A stretch of DNA of 64,000 nucleotides from Planctobacterium sp047947135 (GCA_047947135.1 CP170457.1:1240001-1304000), one strand, 5' to 3'; shown: positions 55,016-64,000, counted from the stretch's first letter. Made by a program: numbers and translations. The notes: generated from the letters alone by a model not told the origin.

Positions 55016-55090
55016 CCGGACTTGAACCGGCACACCATTGCTGGCGGTGGATTTTGAATCCACTGCGTCTACCAATTCCGCCACTCTGGC
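55004..55090 (-). tRNA. tRNA-Leu (anticodon CAA)
   Basis: 87-nt tRNA with encoded CCA. On the minus strand: acceptor GCCAGAG pairs with CTCTGGT, D-loop TGGCGGAATTGGTAGACGC as in leucine tRNAs, anticodon stem-loop GTGGATTCAAAATCCAC (anticodon CAA), a long variable arm and T-loop GGTTCAAGTCC. It reads the UUG codon. Its terminator and 3' end are duplicated at 54608-54792. Confidence 0.95.
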
Positions 55091-55383
55091 ACTGATAGAT
55101 GTGCTTCGACTTACGTCGAGTGGCACGCATTATAGTGATACGAAGAGTGGTTGCAAGTGCTTTATTGCAAATTCGCGTCATTCCGGTGAAAGAATATGCA
55201 ATTTTTTTTGCGAAGCGGCCTTTTAATGTCTTTGTGTGATTTTCATTGCGCTTAGACTGCATGGCCAATTGTGGCAAATAGCAGGTCAGTTGATTGGGTC
55301 TCTTCTAAGTTTTAATGAAACCATTTACCCGATGATTCAAAAACTTGATACCATGCTGCCAGTAGTTGAATGGAGTTGGTAAA

Positions 55384-55875
55384 GTGCAAGACGAGTTTCC
55401 TCGCGCTGGTTTTCTGCGTCGCCTCGCGGCAATGGTTTACGATTTACTAATGGCCGTGGCTGTCGGCATGTGCGCTGCGATGGTCATGATCGTGATATTT
55501 GTCATTTTGTTAGAAAATGATGTGCTGGATAAGGGCGGACTGGAACATACCAGTGATGTCATTCAGCAGTCATTTATGTTTACTACGATAATTCAGGTTT
55601 GGGTTGCTACCTGGGTTTTGGGTTTTTTCTTATGGTTCTGGCGAAACGGTGGGCAAACTATCGGCATGCGAGCCTGGCGAATGCGCTTGTATAGTACCAA
55701 TGATAAACCCTTTGGTTACGGCCGTGCCCTGTTAAGGATGCTGACGTCGTTGTGTGGCTTAGGCACTTTGTTGTTGCTGGTGGATTGGAAACACAAGCTG
55801 GCGTTGCAGGATAGGTTAACTGAGACGGAGATTCTGGTACTCAGTAAAGAAGCCAACGATCACAAAAACTGGTAG
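55384..55875 (+). CDS. RDD-family membrane protein
   Basis: 163 residues from the GTG at 55384 (GGAG 8 bp before it); a TTG at 55366 is a weaker start. The RDD signature is present: FPRAGFLRRLAAMVYDLLMAV at the N-terminus, with a conserved Arg and Asp in the first helix, then two further hydrophobic stretches (LGFFLWFWRNGGQTIGMRAW, then LTSLCGLGTLLLLVDW). The family's function is mostly unknown. It sits between tRNA-Leu and the convergent lptG gene, its usual neighbour in Alteromonadales. Confidence 0.9.
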   Translation: MQDEFPRAGFLRRLAAMVYDLLMAVAVGMCAAMVMIVIFVILLENDVLDKGGLEHTSDVIQQSFMFTTIIQVWVATWVLGFFLWFWRNGGQTIGMRAWRMRLYSTNDKPFGYGRALLRMLTSLCGLGTLLLLVDWKHKLALQDRLTETEILVLSKEANDHKNW

Positions 55876-55895
55876 TCCACCCTGAAATGGCCTGT

Positions 55896-56957
55896 TTATT
55901 GCCGTTTCATCAGTATGGTGGCGATCCAGGCAAATAACAGGCTTGGTAAAATGGCACCAAAAAATGGAGGGATCTGGTAAACCAGTGATAAAGGGCCAAA
56001 CACTTCATTGGCGATAAAAAAACCGAAACCGGTCAGTACGCCCATTATAATCCGGGCACCCATTGTGACACTGCGTAACGGGCCAAATACAAATGACAAT
56101 GCCATTAGCAACATAACACCCACAGTTACGGGTTGCAGAATTTTCCGCCATAGCGCCAGCATATAGCGCTGCGCATCTTGACTGTTATTTTTGAGATAGG
56201 CAATGTAGTCCAGCAAACCGGATATCGACAAGGCTTCCGGTTTGACTCGGACGACTCCGAGTTTATCGGGGGTCAGCGAACTGTTCCAGGCTGTAGAAAA
56301 CAGTGTTGACGTGCGCACCTGTTCTTCAAAATGGGTTTGTTTGACTCTTTTTAGCTGCCATTGGTTATCGCTAAAACTGGCCTCTTTGGCGACCGTTAGT
56401 GATGCTAAGCGTTTGTTCTGATCAAACTCATAAATACTAATATCCCGTAAAATATCTTTGTCCAGCACTTCGCCGATGCTGACAAATTTATCGCCATCTT
56501 TTGCCCATGTCAGCCGATCAGAAGAAAACAGGCTACCGCCAGAGATCGCCTGGGCCCGAATTTCTTTCGCTTTCGCCTCACTTTGGGGAGCCACAAACTC
56601 CCCCAGCCCCATAACAAAAACCACCATCAATAGAGCACTTTTCATTGCTGAGCGAATAATGCACCAGCGGCTCATACCCGAGGCTAACATCACAGTTAAT
56701 TCACTATTGCTGGCTAATATTCCCATGCCAATCAAACCGCCAATCAGCGTTGCCATTGGGAAAAACTGTTCTACTTCTCTGGGCATACTGAGCAGCACAT
56801 ACACTGCCGCGACATTCATGTCGTAACTGCCGCGCCCGAGATTCTTAAGTTGCTCAATAAACATGATAAGGCTGGATAGCCCCACTAGCACTGTCAGGCT
56901 GATAAAGGTGGTGCCCAGTAGTGTGCGAGCAATGTAATAGTCGATTATTTTAAACAC
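55896..56957 (-). CDS. lptG: LptG, LPS export ABC permease
   Basis: 353 residues, YjgP/YjgQ family: an N-terminal membrane block (IIDYYIARTLLGTTFISLTV), a conserved early motif LSMPREVEQFFPMATLIGGL, a periplasmic beta-jellyroll (~120-250) and three C-terminal helices (RSVTMGARIIMGVLTGFGFF). Together with LptF and LptB2 it extracts LPS from the inner membrane into the Lpt bridge. Its start overlaps the end of lptF by 8 bp. Confidence 0.96.
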   Translation of the reverse strand: MFKIIDYYIARTLLGTTFISLTVLVGLSSLIMFIEQLKNLGRGSYDMNVAAVYVLLSMPREVEQFFPMATLIGGLIGMGILASNSELTVMLASGMSRWCIIRSAMKSALLMVVFVMGLGEFVAPQSEAKAKEIRAQAISGGSLFSSDRLTWAKDGDKFVSIGEVLDKDILRDISIYEFDQNKRLASLTVAKEASFSDNQWQLKRVKQTHFEEQVRTSTLFSTAWNSSLTPDKLGVVRVKPEALSISGLLDYIAYLKNNSQDAQRYMLALWRKILQPVTVGVMLLMALSFVFGPLRSVTMGARIIMGVLTGFGFFIANEVFGPLSLVYQIPPFFGAILPSLLFAWIATILMKRQ

Positions 56958-58056
56958 GCACCAACCCCTTGAGTTGGGAGATCATTTTCACGCCAGTGGT
57001 GCGCCCCTTAACAATCAACGTAATACCAATCATTAATATAACCGAGTGTACCCACCAAAGCCCCAGGGTTGGCGGAATCTTACCATCTTCTAATACCTTT
57101 CTGCCTGCCATCAATAGCATGAAGTAGCCCAGATACAGCATGATCCCGGGGAACAATTTTCCGAAGCGACCTTGTCTTGGATCAACAGCGCTCAAGGGCA
57201 CTGCAATCAGTACCAAAAAGGGTATCGATAAAGGAATCGCTATGCGCCACTGAAACTCGGCAATCGCACCGATGCTATCTTCATCCATCAATTGCGCAGT
57301 GCTATAGGATTCCAGTTTTCGACGTTTTTGTTCCGCCTGCTCTTCAGCAATTTGCACCTGATACTCTTCGAACTGCACTACTCGGTAATCTCGCTGGCCA
57401 TGCTTACCTTCATACTGTAAACCATCAGTAAGTACTAGCTTTTGAGAGCCGTCTGGGGCTTCACGAACAAAGCCGCCGGAGGAATAAACAATATGGACTT
57501 GCTCTGAGGCGTTGTCAGGATCATGTTGGGCTACGAAGACATTCTGTAATTGGTTGTTACTATCAATATCCTGAACAAACAGAACGGCTTGTTTGTTCGC
57601 GGTTTCTTCAAAGCGTCCTGGTAATAATGCGGATAATCCGGATTCCGAGGCCAGTTGTTGCTCCAGATTGTATTCAGTTTCCATTGCCATGGGGGCCAGC
57701 CAAAGCGTAAGAATGGCTGTAATCCCAGCCATAAAAACAGATAACAACAACATAACTCGTGCCACGTACCATTCACTGACACCACAGGCGCGCATCACTG
57801 TCATTTCGCTATCCACGTACAAGCGACCATGCGCCAGCATAATGCCCAAAAAGACACTGAGGGGCAGAATTAGCGCGGCTAAAACAGGCATTTTTAGTGC
57901 AAGAAATCCAAGCACTAAACCGGCGGGGATATCGCCATTTGACGCTTCAGCTAAAACCCGGACAAATCGCTGCGTGACAAATATAGCCATTAAAACGAAG
58001 AAAACCGCCAGTTGCGATTTTAAGGTTTCTTTTAATAAATAACGAAGAATCAGCAC
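56950..58056 (-). CDS. lptF: LptF, LPS export ABC permease
   Basis: 368 residues, the YjgP paralog of LptG, beginning MLILRYLLKETLKSQLAVF. An N-terminal helix pair, a periplasmic jellyroll (~140-250) and C-terminal helices (FRWRIAIPLSIPFLVL-like; AIPLSIPFLVLIAVPLSAVD) are visible. It is the first gene of the lptFG operon and is divergent from pepA, the arrangement seen across gammaproteobacteria. Confidence 0.96.
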   Translation of the reverse strand: MLILRYLLKETLKSQLAVFFVLMAIFVTQRFVRVLAEASNGDIPAGLVLGFLALKMPVLAALILPLSVFLGIMLAHGRLYVDSEMTVMRACGVSEWYVARVMLLLSVFMAGITAILTLWLAPMAMETEYNLEQQLASESGLSALLPGRFEETANKQAVLFVQDIDSNNQLQNVFVAQHDPDNASEQVHIVYSSGGFVREAPDGSQKLVLTDGLQYEGKHGQRDYRVVQFEEYQVQIAEEQAEQKRRKLESYSTAQLMDEDSIGAIAEFQWRIAIPLSIPFLVLIAVPLSAVDPRQGRFGKLFPGIMLYLGYFMLLMAGRKVLEDGKIPPTLGLWWVHSVILMIGITLIVKGRTTGVKMISQLKGLVRV

Positions 58057-58331
58057 ATCTGTTCCATATTAAAAGTGGTAATTATGCTGGCAAGTGAGCA
58101 AATTTTGAGTAAACTTAACGTTTTCGCAAGTTTAAACCAAGAAGTCTGCATTTTTCCTGAACAAAACAAAGGTCGTCAATGCATTATGGCGGTTCTTGAT
58201 ACCAATTGTAAACCATATACCCTGGCAATTGGTGATAATTGCTGTGTGATAGAGGTTTATAGCGGTAGATCTGCAGACCCTCGGTTCTCAAACAATAATA
58301 ATAAAATCTTAATTCTGAAAGAGGAGCCTTT

Positions 58332-59837
58332 ATGGAGTTTCATGTAAAAAGTGGTAGTCCAGAAAAGCAACGTAGTGCCTGTATCGTCGTTGGCGTATTT
58401 GAACCACGTCGTTTAACCGCCGTTGCCGAGCAACTGGATGTGATCAGTGAAGGCTACATCAGCAACCTGTTACGTCGCGGTGATCTGGAAGGCAAACCCG
58501 GACAGGTTTTATTGTTACATCATGTACCTAACGTGTTGAGTGAACGCGTCTTACTGGTTGGCTGTGGTAAAGAGCGTGAACTGGACGAGCGTCAGTACAA
58601 ACAAATTATCTCCAAAACGATTTCTACCTTAAACGAAACCGGCTCAATGGAAGCCGTATGTTTTCTCACTGAGATGCATGTCAAAGGTCGAGATACGTAT
58701 TGGAAAGTGCGTCAGGCCGTTGAGACCTCGCAAAATGCCCTGTACACCTTTACGCAACTGAAATCCAAACATGATGAAGCGCGTCGACCTCTGAGAAAAA
58801 TCGTCTTTAACGTCCCGACGCGCCGAGAACTGACTACCGGCGAACGTGCTGTGGATCACGGCTTAGCCGTTGCAGCGGGTATGTCTACCTGTAAAGATGT
58901 GGCGAATATGCCGCCCAATATCTGTAATCCTCAATACCTCTACGAGCAGGCCAAAGCGCTGGAAGACAAATACGAGAATGTCTTGGTAGAGCGTATTGGT
59001 GAGAAAGAGATGCAGAATTTAAATATGAATTCTTATCTTGCTGTCGGGCGAGGCTCGGAAAACGAATCGGTCATGTCGGTGATTCACTACAAAGGTGGTG
59101 CCGCAAGTCATGAGCCCATTGTGTTGGTAGGTAAAGGCCTGACATTTGATTCCGGTGGTATCTCTATTAAGCCCAGCGAAGCCATGGATGAAATGAAATA
59201 TGACATGGGTGGCGCCGCAGGTGTTTTAGGTACAATGCATGCCTTGGCAGAGCTGCAATTGCCGATAAACGTGATAGGTATTCTGGCCGGTTGTGAAAAC
59301 ATGCCCGATGCCAATGCCTACCGGCCAGGCGATATCCTGACCACCATGTCAGGGCAAACGGTCGAAGTGCTAAACACGGATGCAGAAGGTCGTTTGGTAT
59401 TATGTGATGCTCTAACCTACGTAGAGCGATTTGATCCAGACACCGTAGTGGATGTCGCTACCCTGACCGGAGCGTGCGTAATTGCGCTGGGCAAACATGC
59501 ATCGGGATTGATGAGTAATCATAATCCATTGGCCCATGAGTTAATCAATGCCTCTGAGCAATCCAGTGATAGAGCATGGCGTTTGCCATTGTGGGATGAT
59601 TATCAGGAGCAAATCGAAAGCCCATTTGCGGATATGGCCAATCTTGGTGGTCGTGCCGCAGGGACTATTACAGCTGCCTGCTTCTTATCTCGATTCACCA
59701 AAAAGTATCACTGGGCCCATTTAGATATTGCTGGCACAGCATGGCAGGGGGGCAAAGACAAAGGTTCAACTGGTCGTCCTGTGGCGATGTTGACTCAGTT
59801 TTTGATGAATCGTGCAGGCGTTGAAACTGAAGATTAA
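58332..59837 (+). CDS. pepA: Leucyl aminopeptidase PepA (M17)
   Basis: 501 residues, starting after AGAGGAGCC. The N-terminal macro-like domain is ~1-170; the M17 catalytic domain follows. Metal-binding and catalytic residues lie in LVGKGLTFDSGGISIKPSE, DMGGAAGVLG and NTDAEGRLVLCDAL, the family signature. It is a hexameric two-metal aminopeptidase that removes N-terminal residues; in E. coli it also acts as a DNA-binding factor in site-specific recombination. Its stop overlaps the holC start by one base. Confidence 0.97.
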   Translation: MEFHVKSGSPEKQRSACIVVGVFEPRRLTAVAEQLDVISEGYISNLLRRGDLEGKPGQVLLLHHVPNVLSERVLLVGCGKERELDERQYKQIISKTISTLNETGSMEAVCFLTEMHVKGRDTYWKVRQAVETSQNALYTFTQLKSKHDEARRPLRKIVFNVPTRRELTTGERAVDHGLAVAAGMSTCKDVANMPPNICNPQYLYEQAKALEDKYENVLVERIGEKEMQNLNMNSYLAVGRGSENESVMSVIHYKGGAASHEPIVLVGKGLTFDSGGISIKPSEAMDEMKYDMGGAAGVLGTMHALAELQLPINVIGILAGCENMPDANAYRPGDILTTMSGQTVEVLNTDAEGRLVLCDALTYVERFDPDTVVDVATLTGACVIALGKHASGLMSNHNPLAHELINASEQSSDRAWRLPLWDDYQEQIESPFADMANLGGRAAGTITAACFLSRFTKKYHWAHLDIAGTAWQGGKDKGSTGRPVAMLTQFLMNRAGVETED

Positions 59838-60295
59838 TGAAGAGCGCGGTTTTTTATTTGTTGCCCGACAATGACGGGCAATACGTCAGTCTGACCCAAG
59901 CAGCCTGCGAATTGGCTGCTCAGCAATGTCGTTCCAGGCAAAAGGTGTGGGTTTATTGTGCTGACCAAGAATCCGCCGAACAGTTGGATGACTTACTTTG
60001 GCAACGGCCAGTAGATGCCTTTGTACCGCATAATTTGGTCGGAGAAGGCCCTGACAAAGGGGCGCAGGTGGAAATAGGCTGGCAACCACCGCAATTTGTA
60101 AGCCGACCTGTACTGATAAACTTACATGCGAATTATCCGGAATTTTCCGCACAATTTCGAAGCGTGATAGACTTCGTGCCCGCTGATGAAGCAGGTAAAG
60201 TCAGCGCCAGAGAACGATATAAACATTACCGGGCTGCCGGGTTCACCATGCAAACACAGCCCTTTGAAGCGAATATTGAGAGACGTAATGGATAA
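59837..60295 (+). CDS. holC: DNA polymerase III chi subunit
   Basis: 152 residues of the HolC family: SAVFYLLPDNDGQYVSLTQA, KVWVYCADQESAEQLDDLLW and VDAFVPHNLVGEGPDKGA, all diagnostic. Chi links the clamp-loader psi subunit to single-stranded DNA-binding protein during replication. It lies between pepA and valS, the canonical gammaproteobacterial order, and overlaps both. Confidence 0.95.
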   Translation: MKSAVFYLLPDNDGQYVSLTQAACELAAQQCRSRQKVWVYCADQESAEQLDDLLWQRPVDAFVPHNLVGEGPDKGAQVEIGWQPPQFVSRPVLINLHANYPEFSAQFRSVIDFVPADEAGKVSARERYKHYRAAGFTMQTQPFEANIERRNG

Positions 60296-63134
60296 AACTT
60301 TCAACCCACAAGACATTGAAACCCAGCTGTATCAAGAATGGGAAGAAAAAGGTCATTTTAAACCATCCGGTAGCGGGGAGGCTTACTCCATCATGATCCC
60401 ACCGCCCAATGTGACAGGAAGCCTGCACATGGGCCATGCGTTCCAGGACACAATTATGGATACGCTTATTCGCTACAAACGCATGGATGGCAACAATACC
60501 TTATGGCAAGTGGGTACGGATCACGCGGGTATTGCAACCCAAATGGTAGTGGAACGTAAGTTAGCGAACGACGAAGGCAAAACCCGTCATGAACTGGGGC
60601 GTGAAGCATTTATTGATCGTATCTGGGATTGGAAAGCGGAATCTGGCGGCACTATCACCCGACAATTGCGCCGCCTGGGTGCGTCAGTGGATTGGGACAG
60701 AGAACGCTTCACTATGGATGAAGGTCTGTCGGAAGCCGTTAAAGAAGTCTTCGTGCGTTTGTACCAGGATGATTTGATCTATCGTGGTAAACGTTTGGTT
60801 AATTGGGATCCGAAACTACACACTGCGATCTCTGACCTTGAAGTCGAAAACAAAGACCAGAAAGGTAATATGTGGCACCTCCGTTATCCGTTGGCTGACG
60901 GAGTGACCACCAAAGACGGGAAAAACTACCTGGTAGTCGCCACCACACGCCCGGAAACCATGCTGGGTGATACCGGCGTGGCGGTAAACCCCGACGATGA
61001 GCGTTATCAGGATCTCATTGGCAAAGAAGTTATGTTGCCGTTAGTGAATCGCCGTATTCCCATTGTCGCCGATGAACATGCCGATATGGAAAAAGGCACA
61101 GGGTGCGTCAAAATCACCCCTGCTCACGACTTTAACGATAATGAAGTGGGTAAACGTCATCAGCTGCCGATGATCAATATTTTCTCCAAAGACGCGGCGA
61201 TTTTACCTGCCGGTGAAGGCTACACTTTCGATGGTAAGGAGCTCTCTCTGGATGCGCCCATACCTGAAGTATTGCACCATATGGACCGTTTTGAAGCGCG
61301 CAAAACGATTGTCGCCAGCTTTGAAGAGGCCGGTCTTTTGGAAGGCATTGAAGATAACGCGATGACCATCCCTTTCGGGGATCGTTCCGGTGTCGTCATT
61401 GAACCGTTGCTCACCGATCAATGGTATGTGCGGGTTGCGCCATTGGCTGAGCCCGCTAAAAAAGCGGTTGAAGATGGCGAGATTCAGTTTGTCCCTAAAC
61501 AGTACGAAAACATGTATTTCTCCTGGATGAACGATATTCAGGATTGGTGTATTTCCCGTCAGTTGTGGTGGGGACACCGTATACCAGCCTGGTACGATGC
61601 GGAAGGAAACGTCTATGTCGGACGTGATGAAGCCGAAGTACGTAAAGAAAACGGACTGAGTGACGATTTTGAATTAGCACAGGACGAAGATGTACTGGAT
61701 ACCTGGTTCTCTTCGGCGCTGTGGACATTCTCAACCCTGGGTTGGCCTAAAAATACCGAAGACATGCAGGTCTTCCATCCCAGCAATACGCTGGTCACCG
61801 GATTCGATATTATCTTTTTCTGGGTCGCCCGCATGATCATGATGACCATGCATTTTATTAAAGACGAAAATGGCAAACCCCAGGTACCTTTTAAAACCGT
61901 TTATGTGACTGGACTTATCCGCGACGAGCACGGCGACAAGATGTTGAAGTCAAAAGGCAACGTGCTGGATCCTATTGATATGATCGATGGTATCGATCTC
62001 GAGTCATTGGTTGAGAAGCGCACCGGTAACCTGATGCAGCCCCAACTAGCGCAAAAAATTGAGAAAAACACCCGTAAAACCTTCCCAGACGGCATTGAAG
62101 CCCATGGCACTGATGCCTTGCGTTTTACTCTGACGGCAATGGCGTCAACCGGACGTGATATCAACTGGGATATGAATCGTCTGGAAGGTTACCGTAATTT
62201 CTGCAACAAGCTATGGAATGCCAGCCGCTACGTACTAATGAACACAGAGGAACATGATTGCGGTGCCAATGGCGGTGAAATGCAGTTCTCGTTAGCGGAT
62301 CGCTGGATCCAGGGGCAATTGCATAAAACCATCAAACAATGTCGTCAACATCTGGACACCTATCGTTTTGACCTAGCCGCCAATACGCTGTACGAATTCA
62401 CCTGGAACCAATTCTGTGACTGGTATCTGGAGCTGACCAAACCGGTACTGTTCAAAGGCACTGAAGCGCAGCAACGTGGCACTCGCAGAACGCTAGTAAC
62501 CGTACTGGAAGCATTGCTGCGTCTGATGCACCCGCTGATGCCTTACATTACTGAAACCATCTGGCGCAATGTGGCTCCGCTGGCGAATATTGAAGGTGAT
62601 AGCATTATGCTGCAAAGCTATCCTGCGTTTGATGAGAGTCAGGTCGACCAACAGGCAATTGATGATCTGGAGTGGATGAAGCAATTTGTTATCGGTATTC
62701 GTAACATACGTGGCGAGATGGATATCTCACCGAGCAAGCCCCTGTCAGTACTGGTGAAAAACGCCAGCGCTGTGCATCAGCGCCGCATGCAGGAGAATAT
62801 GAACTTCCTGCAAGCTCTGGCCAAATTAGATGAGATTAGCGTGCTTGCAGAGGGAGAGAAAGGGCCGGCTTCGTCCACAGCGCTAGTCGGTGATATGGAA
62901 ATTTTGGTGCCAATGGCGGGTTTGATCGATAAAGGCGCAGAGTTGGCACGTATTAACAAAGCGCTGGATAAAGTTGAGAAAGACTTTACTCGCACAGAAG
63001 GCAAGCTTGCCAATCAAAACTTTGTGGGCAAAGCGCCAGAAGCTGTCATCAATAAAGAAAAAGAAAAGCTCGAAGAATTCCGCGTGCAAATGGAAAAGCT
63101 TAAAGAGCAGCGCGAGACTATCGAAAGCTTATAA
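60288..63134 (+). CDS. valS: Valyl-tRNA synthetase
   Basis: 948 residues; the ATG at 60288 is chosen because the family's conserved N-terminus (MDKTFNPQDIETQLYQEW) starts there, although the frame is open further upstream. The class I signature is PPNVTGSLHMGHAF (HMGH form of HIGH) and the KMSKS equivalent is KMLKSKGN. A CP1 editing domain, an anticodon-binding domain (~650-800) and a C-terminal coiled coil (ARINKALDKVEKDFTRTEGK) complete it. A terminator with a GCAA tetraloop follows. Confidence 0.97.
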   Translation: MDKTFNPQDIETQLYQEWEEKGHFKPSGSGEAYSIMIPPPNVTGSLHMGHAFQDTIMDTLIRYKRMDGNNTLWQVGTDHAGIATQMVVERKLANDEGKTRHELGREAFIDRIWDWKAESGGTITRQLRRLGASVDWDRERFTMDEGLSEAVKEVFVRLYQDDLIYRGKRLVNWDPKLHTAISDLEVENKDQKGNMWHLRYPLADGVTTKDGKNYLVVATTRPETMLGDTGVAVNPDDERYQDLIGKEVMLPLVNRRIPIVADEHADMEKGTGCVKITPAHDFNDNEVGKRHQLPMINIFSKDAAILPAGEGYTFDGKELSLDAPIPEVLHHMDRFEARKTIVASFEEAGLLEGIEDNAMTIPFGDRSGVVIEPLLTDQWYVRVAPLAEPAKKAVEDGEIQFVPKQYENMYFSWMNDIQDWCISRQLWWGHRIPAWYDAEGNVYVGRDEAEVRKENGLSDDFELAQDEDVLDTWFSSALWTFSTLGWPKNTEDMQVFHPSNTLVTGFDIIFFWVARMIMMTMHFIKDENGKPQVPFKTVYVTGLIRDEHGDKMLKSKGNVLDPIDMIDGIDLESLVEKRTGNLMQPQLAQKIEKNTRKTFPDGIEAHGTDALRFTLTAMASTGRDINWDMNRLEGYRNFCNKLWNASRYVLMNTEEHDCGANGGEMQFSLADRWIQGQLHKTIKQCRQHLDTYRFDLAANTLYEFTWNQFCDWYLELTKPVLFKGTEAQQRGTRRTLVTVLEALLRLMHPLMPYITETIWRNVAPLANIEGDSIMLQSYPAFDESQVDQQAIDDLEWMKQFVIGIRNIRGEMDISPSKPLSVLVKNASAVHQRRMQENMNFLQALAKLDEISVLAEGEKGPASSTALVGDMEILVPMAGLIDKGAELARINKALDKVEKDFTRTEGKLANQNFVGKAPEAVINKEKEKLEEFRVQMEKLKEQRETIESL

Positions 63135-63159
63135 GCCGTCATTTTTACAGCACTCAGTA

Positions 63160-63192
63160 AGCGGGATAAGGCAACTTATCTCGCTTTTGTTT
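63160..63192 (+). terminator. Rho-independent terminator of valS
   Basis: AGCGGGATAAG and CTTATCTCGCT form an 11-bp stem (one G-U pair) closed by a GCAA tetraloop, followed by TTTTGTTT, 25 bp after the valS stop codon. Confidence 0.85.
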
Positions 63193-63203
63193 GGGGTAAT
63201 AAT

Positions 63204-63257
63204 GGGTTTTTGAGTAGTAATAGGTTTTTGAGTAGTAATGGGCTTTGGGATAAGAAT
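63204..63257. repeat. 18-bp degenerate tandem repeat
   Basis: Two near-identical units, GGGTTTTTGAGTAGTAAT and AGGTTTTTGAGTAGTAAT, plus a third diverged unit (GGGCTTTGGGATAAGAAT), in the gap between the convergent valS and serine hydrolase genes. Confidence 0.8.
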
Positions 63258-63264
63258 ACGCTTT

Positions 63265-64000
63265 TCATTCAATCCGTGAGAGCAACTCCCGAATCTTTCT
63301 CTCCACATACGTGGCGCTGCCACTGTAGTTTGACAAAACAATGGCGATATACCCCTGCCGTAAATAGATATCCATATTGCTACTGATGCCAATAAAGCCA
63401 CCGGAGTGACCAACTATAATATCGTTGAGGGTTTGACGAACACCGAATCCGTATCCGTAGTATGGCGAGTTAAGAACAGCTTTTGCCGAATAGCTTTCTT
63501 GCGTTAATGCTTTGTTTAGTAGTTTGAAGTGTGTCAGCGCCAGAGCGAATCTGTGCAAATCCTCGACTGTTGAAAATCCACCACCGGCGGGTCCACCCTT
63601 GAAAACATGCTCGTATAGGTTGTTTCGCCAACCCGTCGGCTTATTGGCGTCTCGGTGGTAACCAATAGCCAGGTTCGGCACCGGCTGGTCCATCTCATAA
63701 GATCCGGAATTCACCATTGCAGCTTTGTTATAGATGTTTTCCTGAATGTAATCGAAGTAGTTTTGACCACTCACCGCTTCAATAACGACACCAAGCAAAA
63801 ACATGCCTGTGTTGCTGTAACCGAACTCGGTGCCTGGTTCAAAACGCAAGACTTCATTTCTGATCAGTGGTTTGTAGTCAGATAGCGCACGAAACCGCTG
63901 TTTTGAGGCATCCATAAAAGCGCGATTAAAATAGCTTCCTAAACCAGAAGTGTGGCTGAGCAGATGGCGAATTTCGATTTTGTCGCTGACATCCCGTGAA
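63265..64000 (-). CDS. Beta-lactamase-fold serine hydrolase, N-terminus outside the window
   Basis: The minus-strand frame is open to the right edge, so the gene continues beyond it; the ATG at 63915 is internal to the conserved IRHLLSHTSG motif region and is not the real start. Class C beta-lactamase/esterase features visible: HLLSHTSGLGSYF, Tyr-Ser-Asn in FGYSNTGMFLLGVV, GGPAGGGFSTVEDLHRF and a His-Ser-Gly-Gly motif in VGHSGGFIGISSNMDIY. The SxxK nucleophile lies further upstream, beyond the window. The substrate is unknown. Confidence 0.85.
   Translation of the reverse strand, partial: SRDVSDKIEIRHLLSHTSGLGSYFNRAFMDASKQRFRALSDYKPLIRNEVLRFEPGTEFGYSNTGMFLLGVVIEAVSGQNYFDYIQENIYNKAAMVNSGSYEMDQPVPNLAIGYHRDANKPTGWRNNLYEHVFKGGPAGGGFSTVEDLHRFALALTHFKLLNKALTQESYSAKAVLNSPYYGYGFGVRQTLNDIIVGHSGGFIGISSNMDIYLRQGYIAIVLSNYSGSATYVERKIRELLSRIE

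Noticed and set aside
58075..58347. A 90-codon open frame between lptF and pepA on the plus strand
   Set aside because: It overlaps pepA by 16 bp, has no good ribosome-binding site, and this interval is normally the long pepA promoter region in gammaproteobacteria. Its composition looks non-coding.
63129..63413. Minus-strand frame translating to a repetitive Pro-Ile-Thr-Thr-Gln stretch
   Set aside because: The repetition is just the 18-bp DNA repeat read in frame, and it overlaps the well-supported serine hydrolase gene in another frame.
1..64000. CRISPR array, prophage or conjugative element
   Set aside because: No regularly spaced repeats with unique spacers, and no integrase, capsid, relaxase or replication genes were found; the IS5-family element is the only mobile unit.

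Overview
The window is chromosomal DNA of a marine-type gammaproteobacterium, most likely in Alteromonadales (Alteromonas/Paraglaciecola/Aliiglaciecola-like). The evidence is the moderate G+C, the lptG-lptF / pepA-holC-valS block, the many exported proteases and hydrolases, a GlyGly-CTERM-type surface protein, and abundant TPR, beta-propeller and two-component proteins. Nothing resembles a prophage or plasmid backbone. The only complete mobile element is one IS5-family insertion.

Layout. 1-1304: 3' part of a glycosyltransferase-like gene. 1446-12666: two paralogous secreted S8 subtilases flank and point toward a minus-strand operon (exported protein, FHA-GAF protein, Ser/Thr kinase with TPRs, soluble histidine kinase, NarL-type regulator). 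Both subtilase promoters carry a similar palindrome. 12932-19245: an SDR, a CreA lipoprotein, an alpha/beta hydrolase with a heavy-metal-binding motif, a GFA protein, a membrane AraC regulator, a small TPR protein and a beta-lactamase-fold lipoprotein. 19348-24669: a YbbA/YbbP-like ABC transporter followed by an OmpR-type two-component pair.

25779-30222 is the most notable locus: a split borosin RiPP system. A tetrapyrrole-methylase-fold alpha-N-methyltransferase is followed by a 69-residue precursor-like peptide and a large TPR hybrid histidine kinase that runs directly out of the precursor gene. The methyltransferase has the catalytic Tyr/Arg/Tyr/Tyr spacing that I remember for OphMA-type borosin enzymes. 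The precursor tail differs from the hydrophobic cores I know of.

30490-41591: a CBM9-like exported protein, a YcaD-like MFS carrier, a periplasmic-sensing diguanylate cyclase, a BlaI/BlaR1-type pair in which the BlaR1 sensor domain is replaced by ankyrin repeats (its operator region is split by the IS), a ToxR/CadC-like regulator with a beta-propeller, an esterase and a PD40 protein. 41737-49652: a delta-60-repeat surface protein, a small zinc-ribbon protein, a PepSY protein and a large VPS10/BNR exported protein.

49973-54067: a nitrogen cluster (GSII glutamine synthetase, Amt transporter, EF-hand/ankyrin glutaminase). 54608-55090: a 185-bp direct duplication carrying the 3' end of tRNA-Leu(CAA) and its terminator. 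55384-64000: RDD protein, lptG, lptF, pepA, holC, valS and a truncated serine hydrolase. Names rest on motifs read by eye. Start codons were set from Shine-Dalgarno sequences, signal peptides and overlaps.
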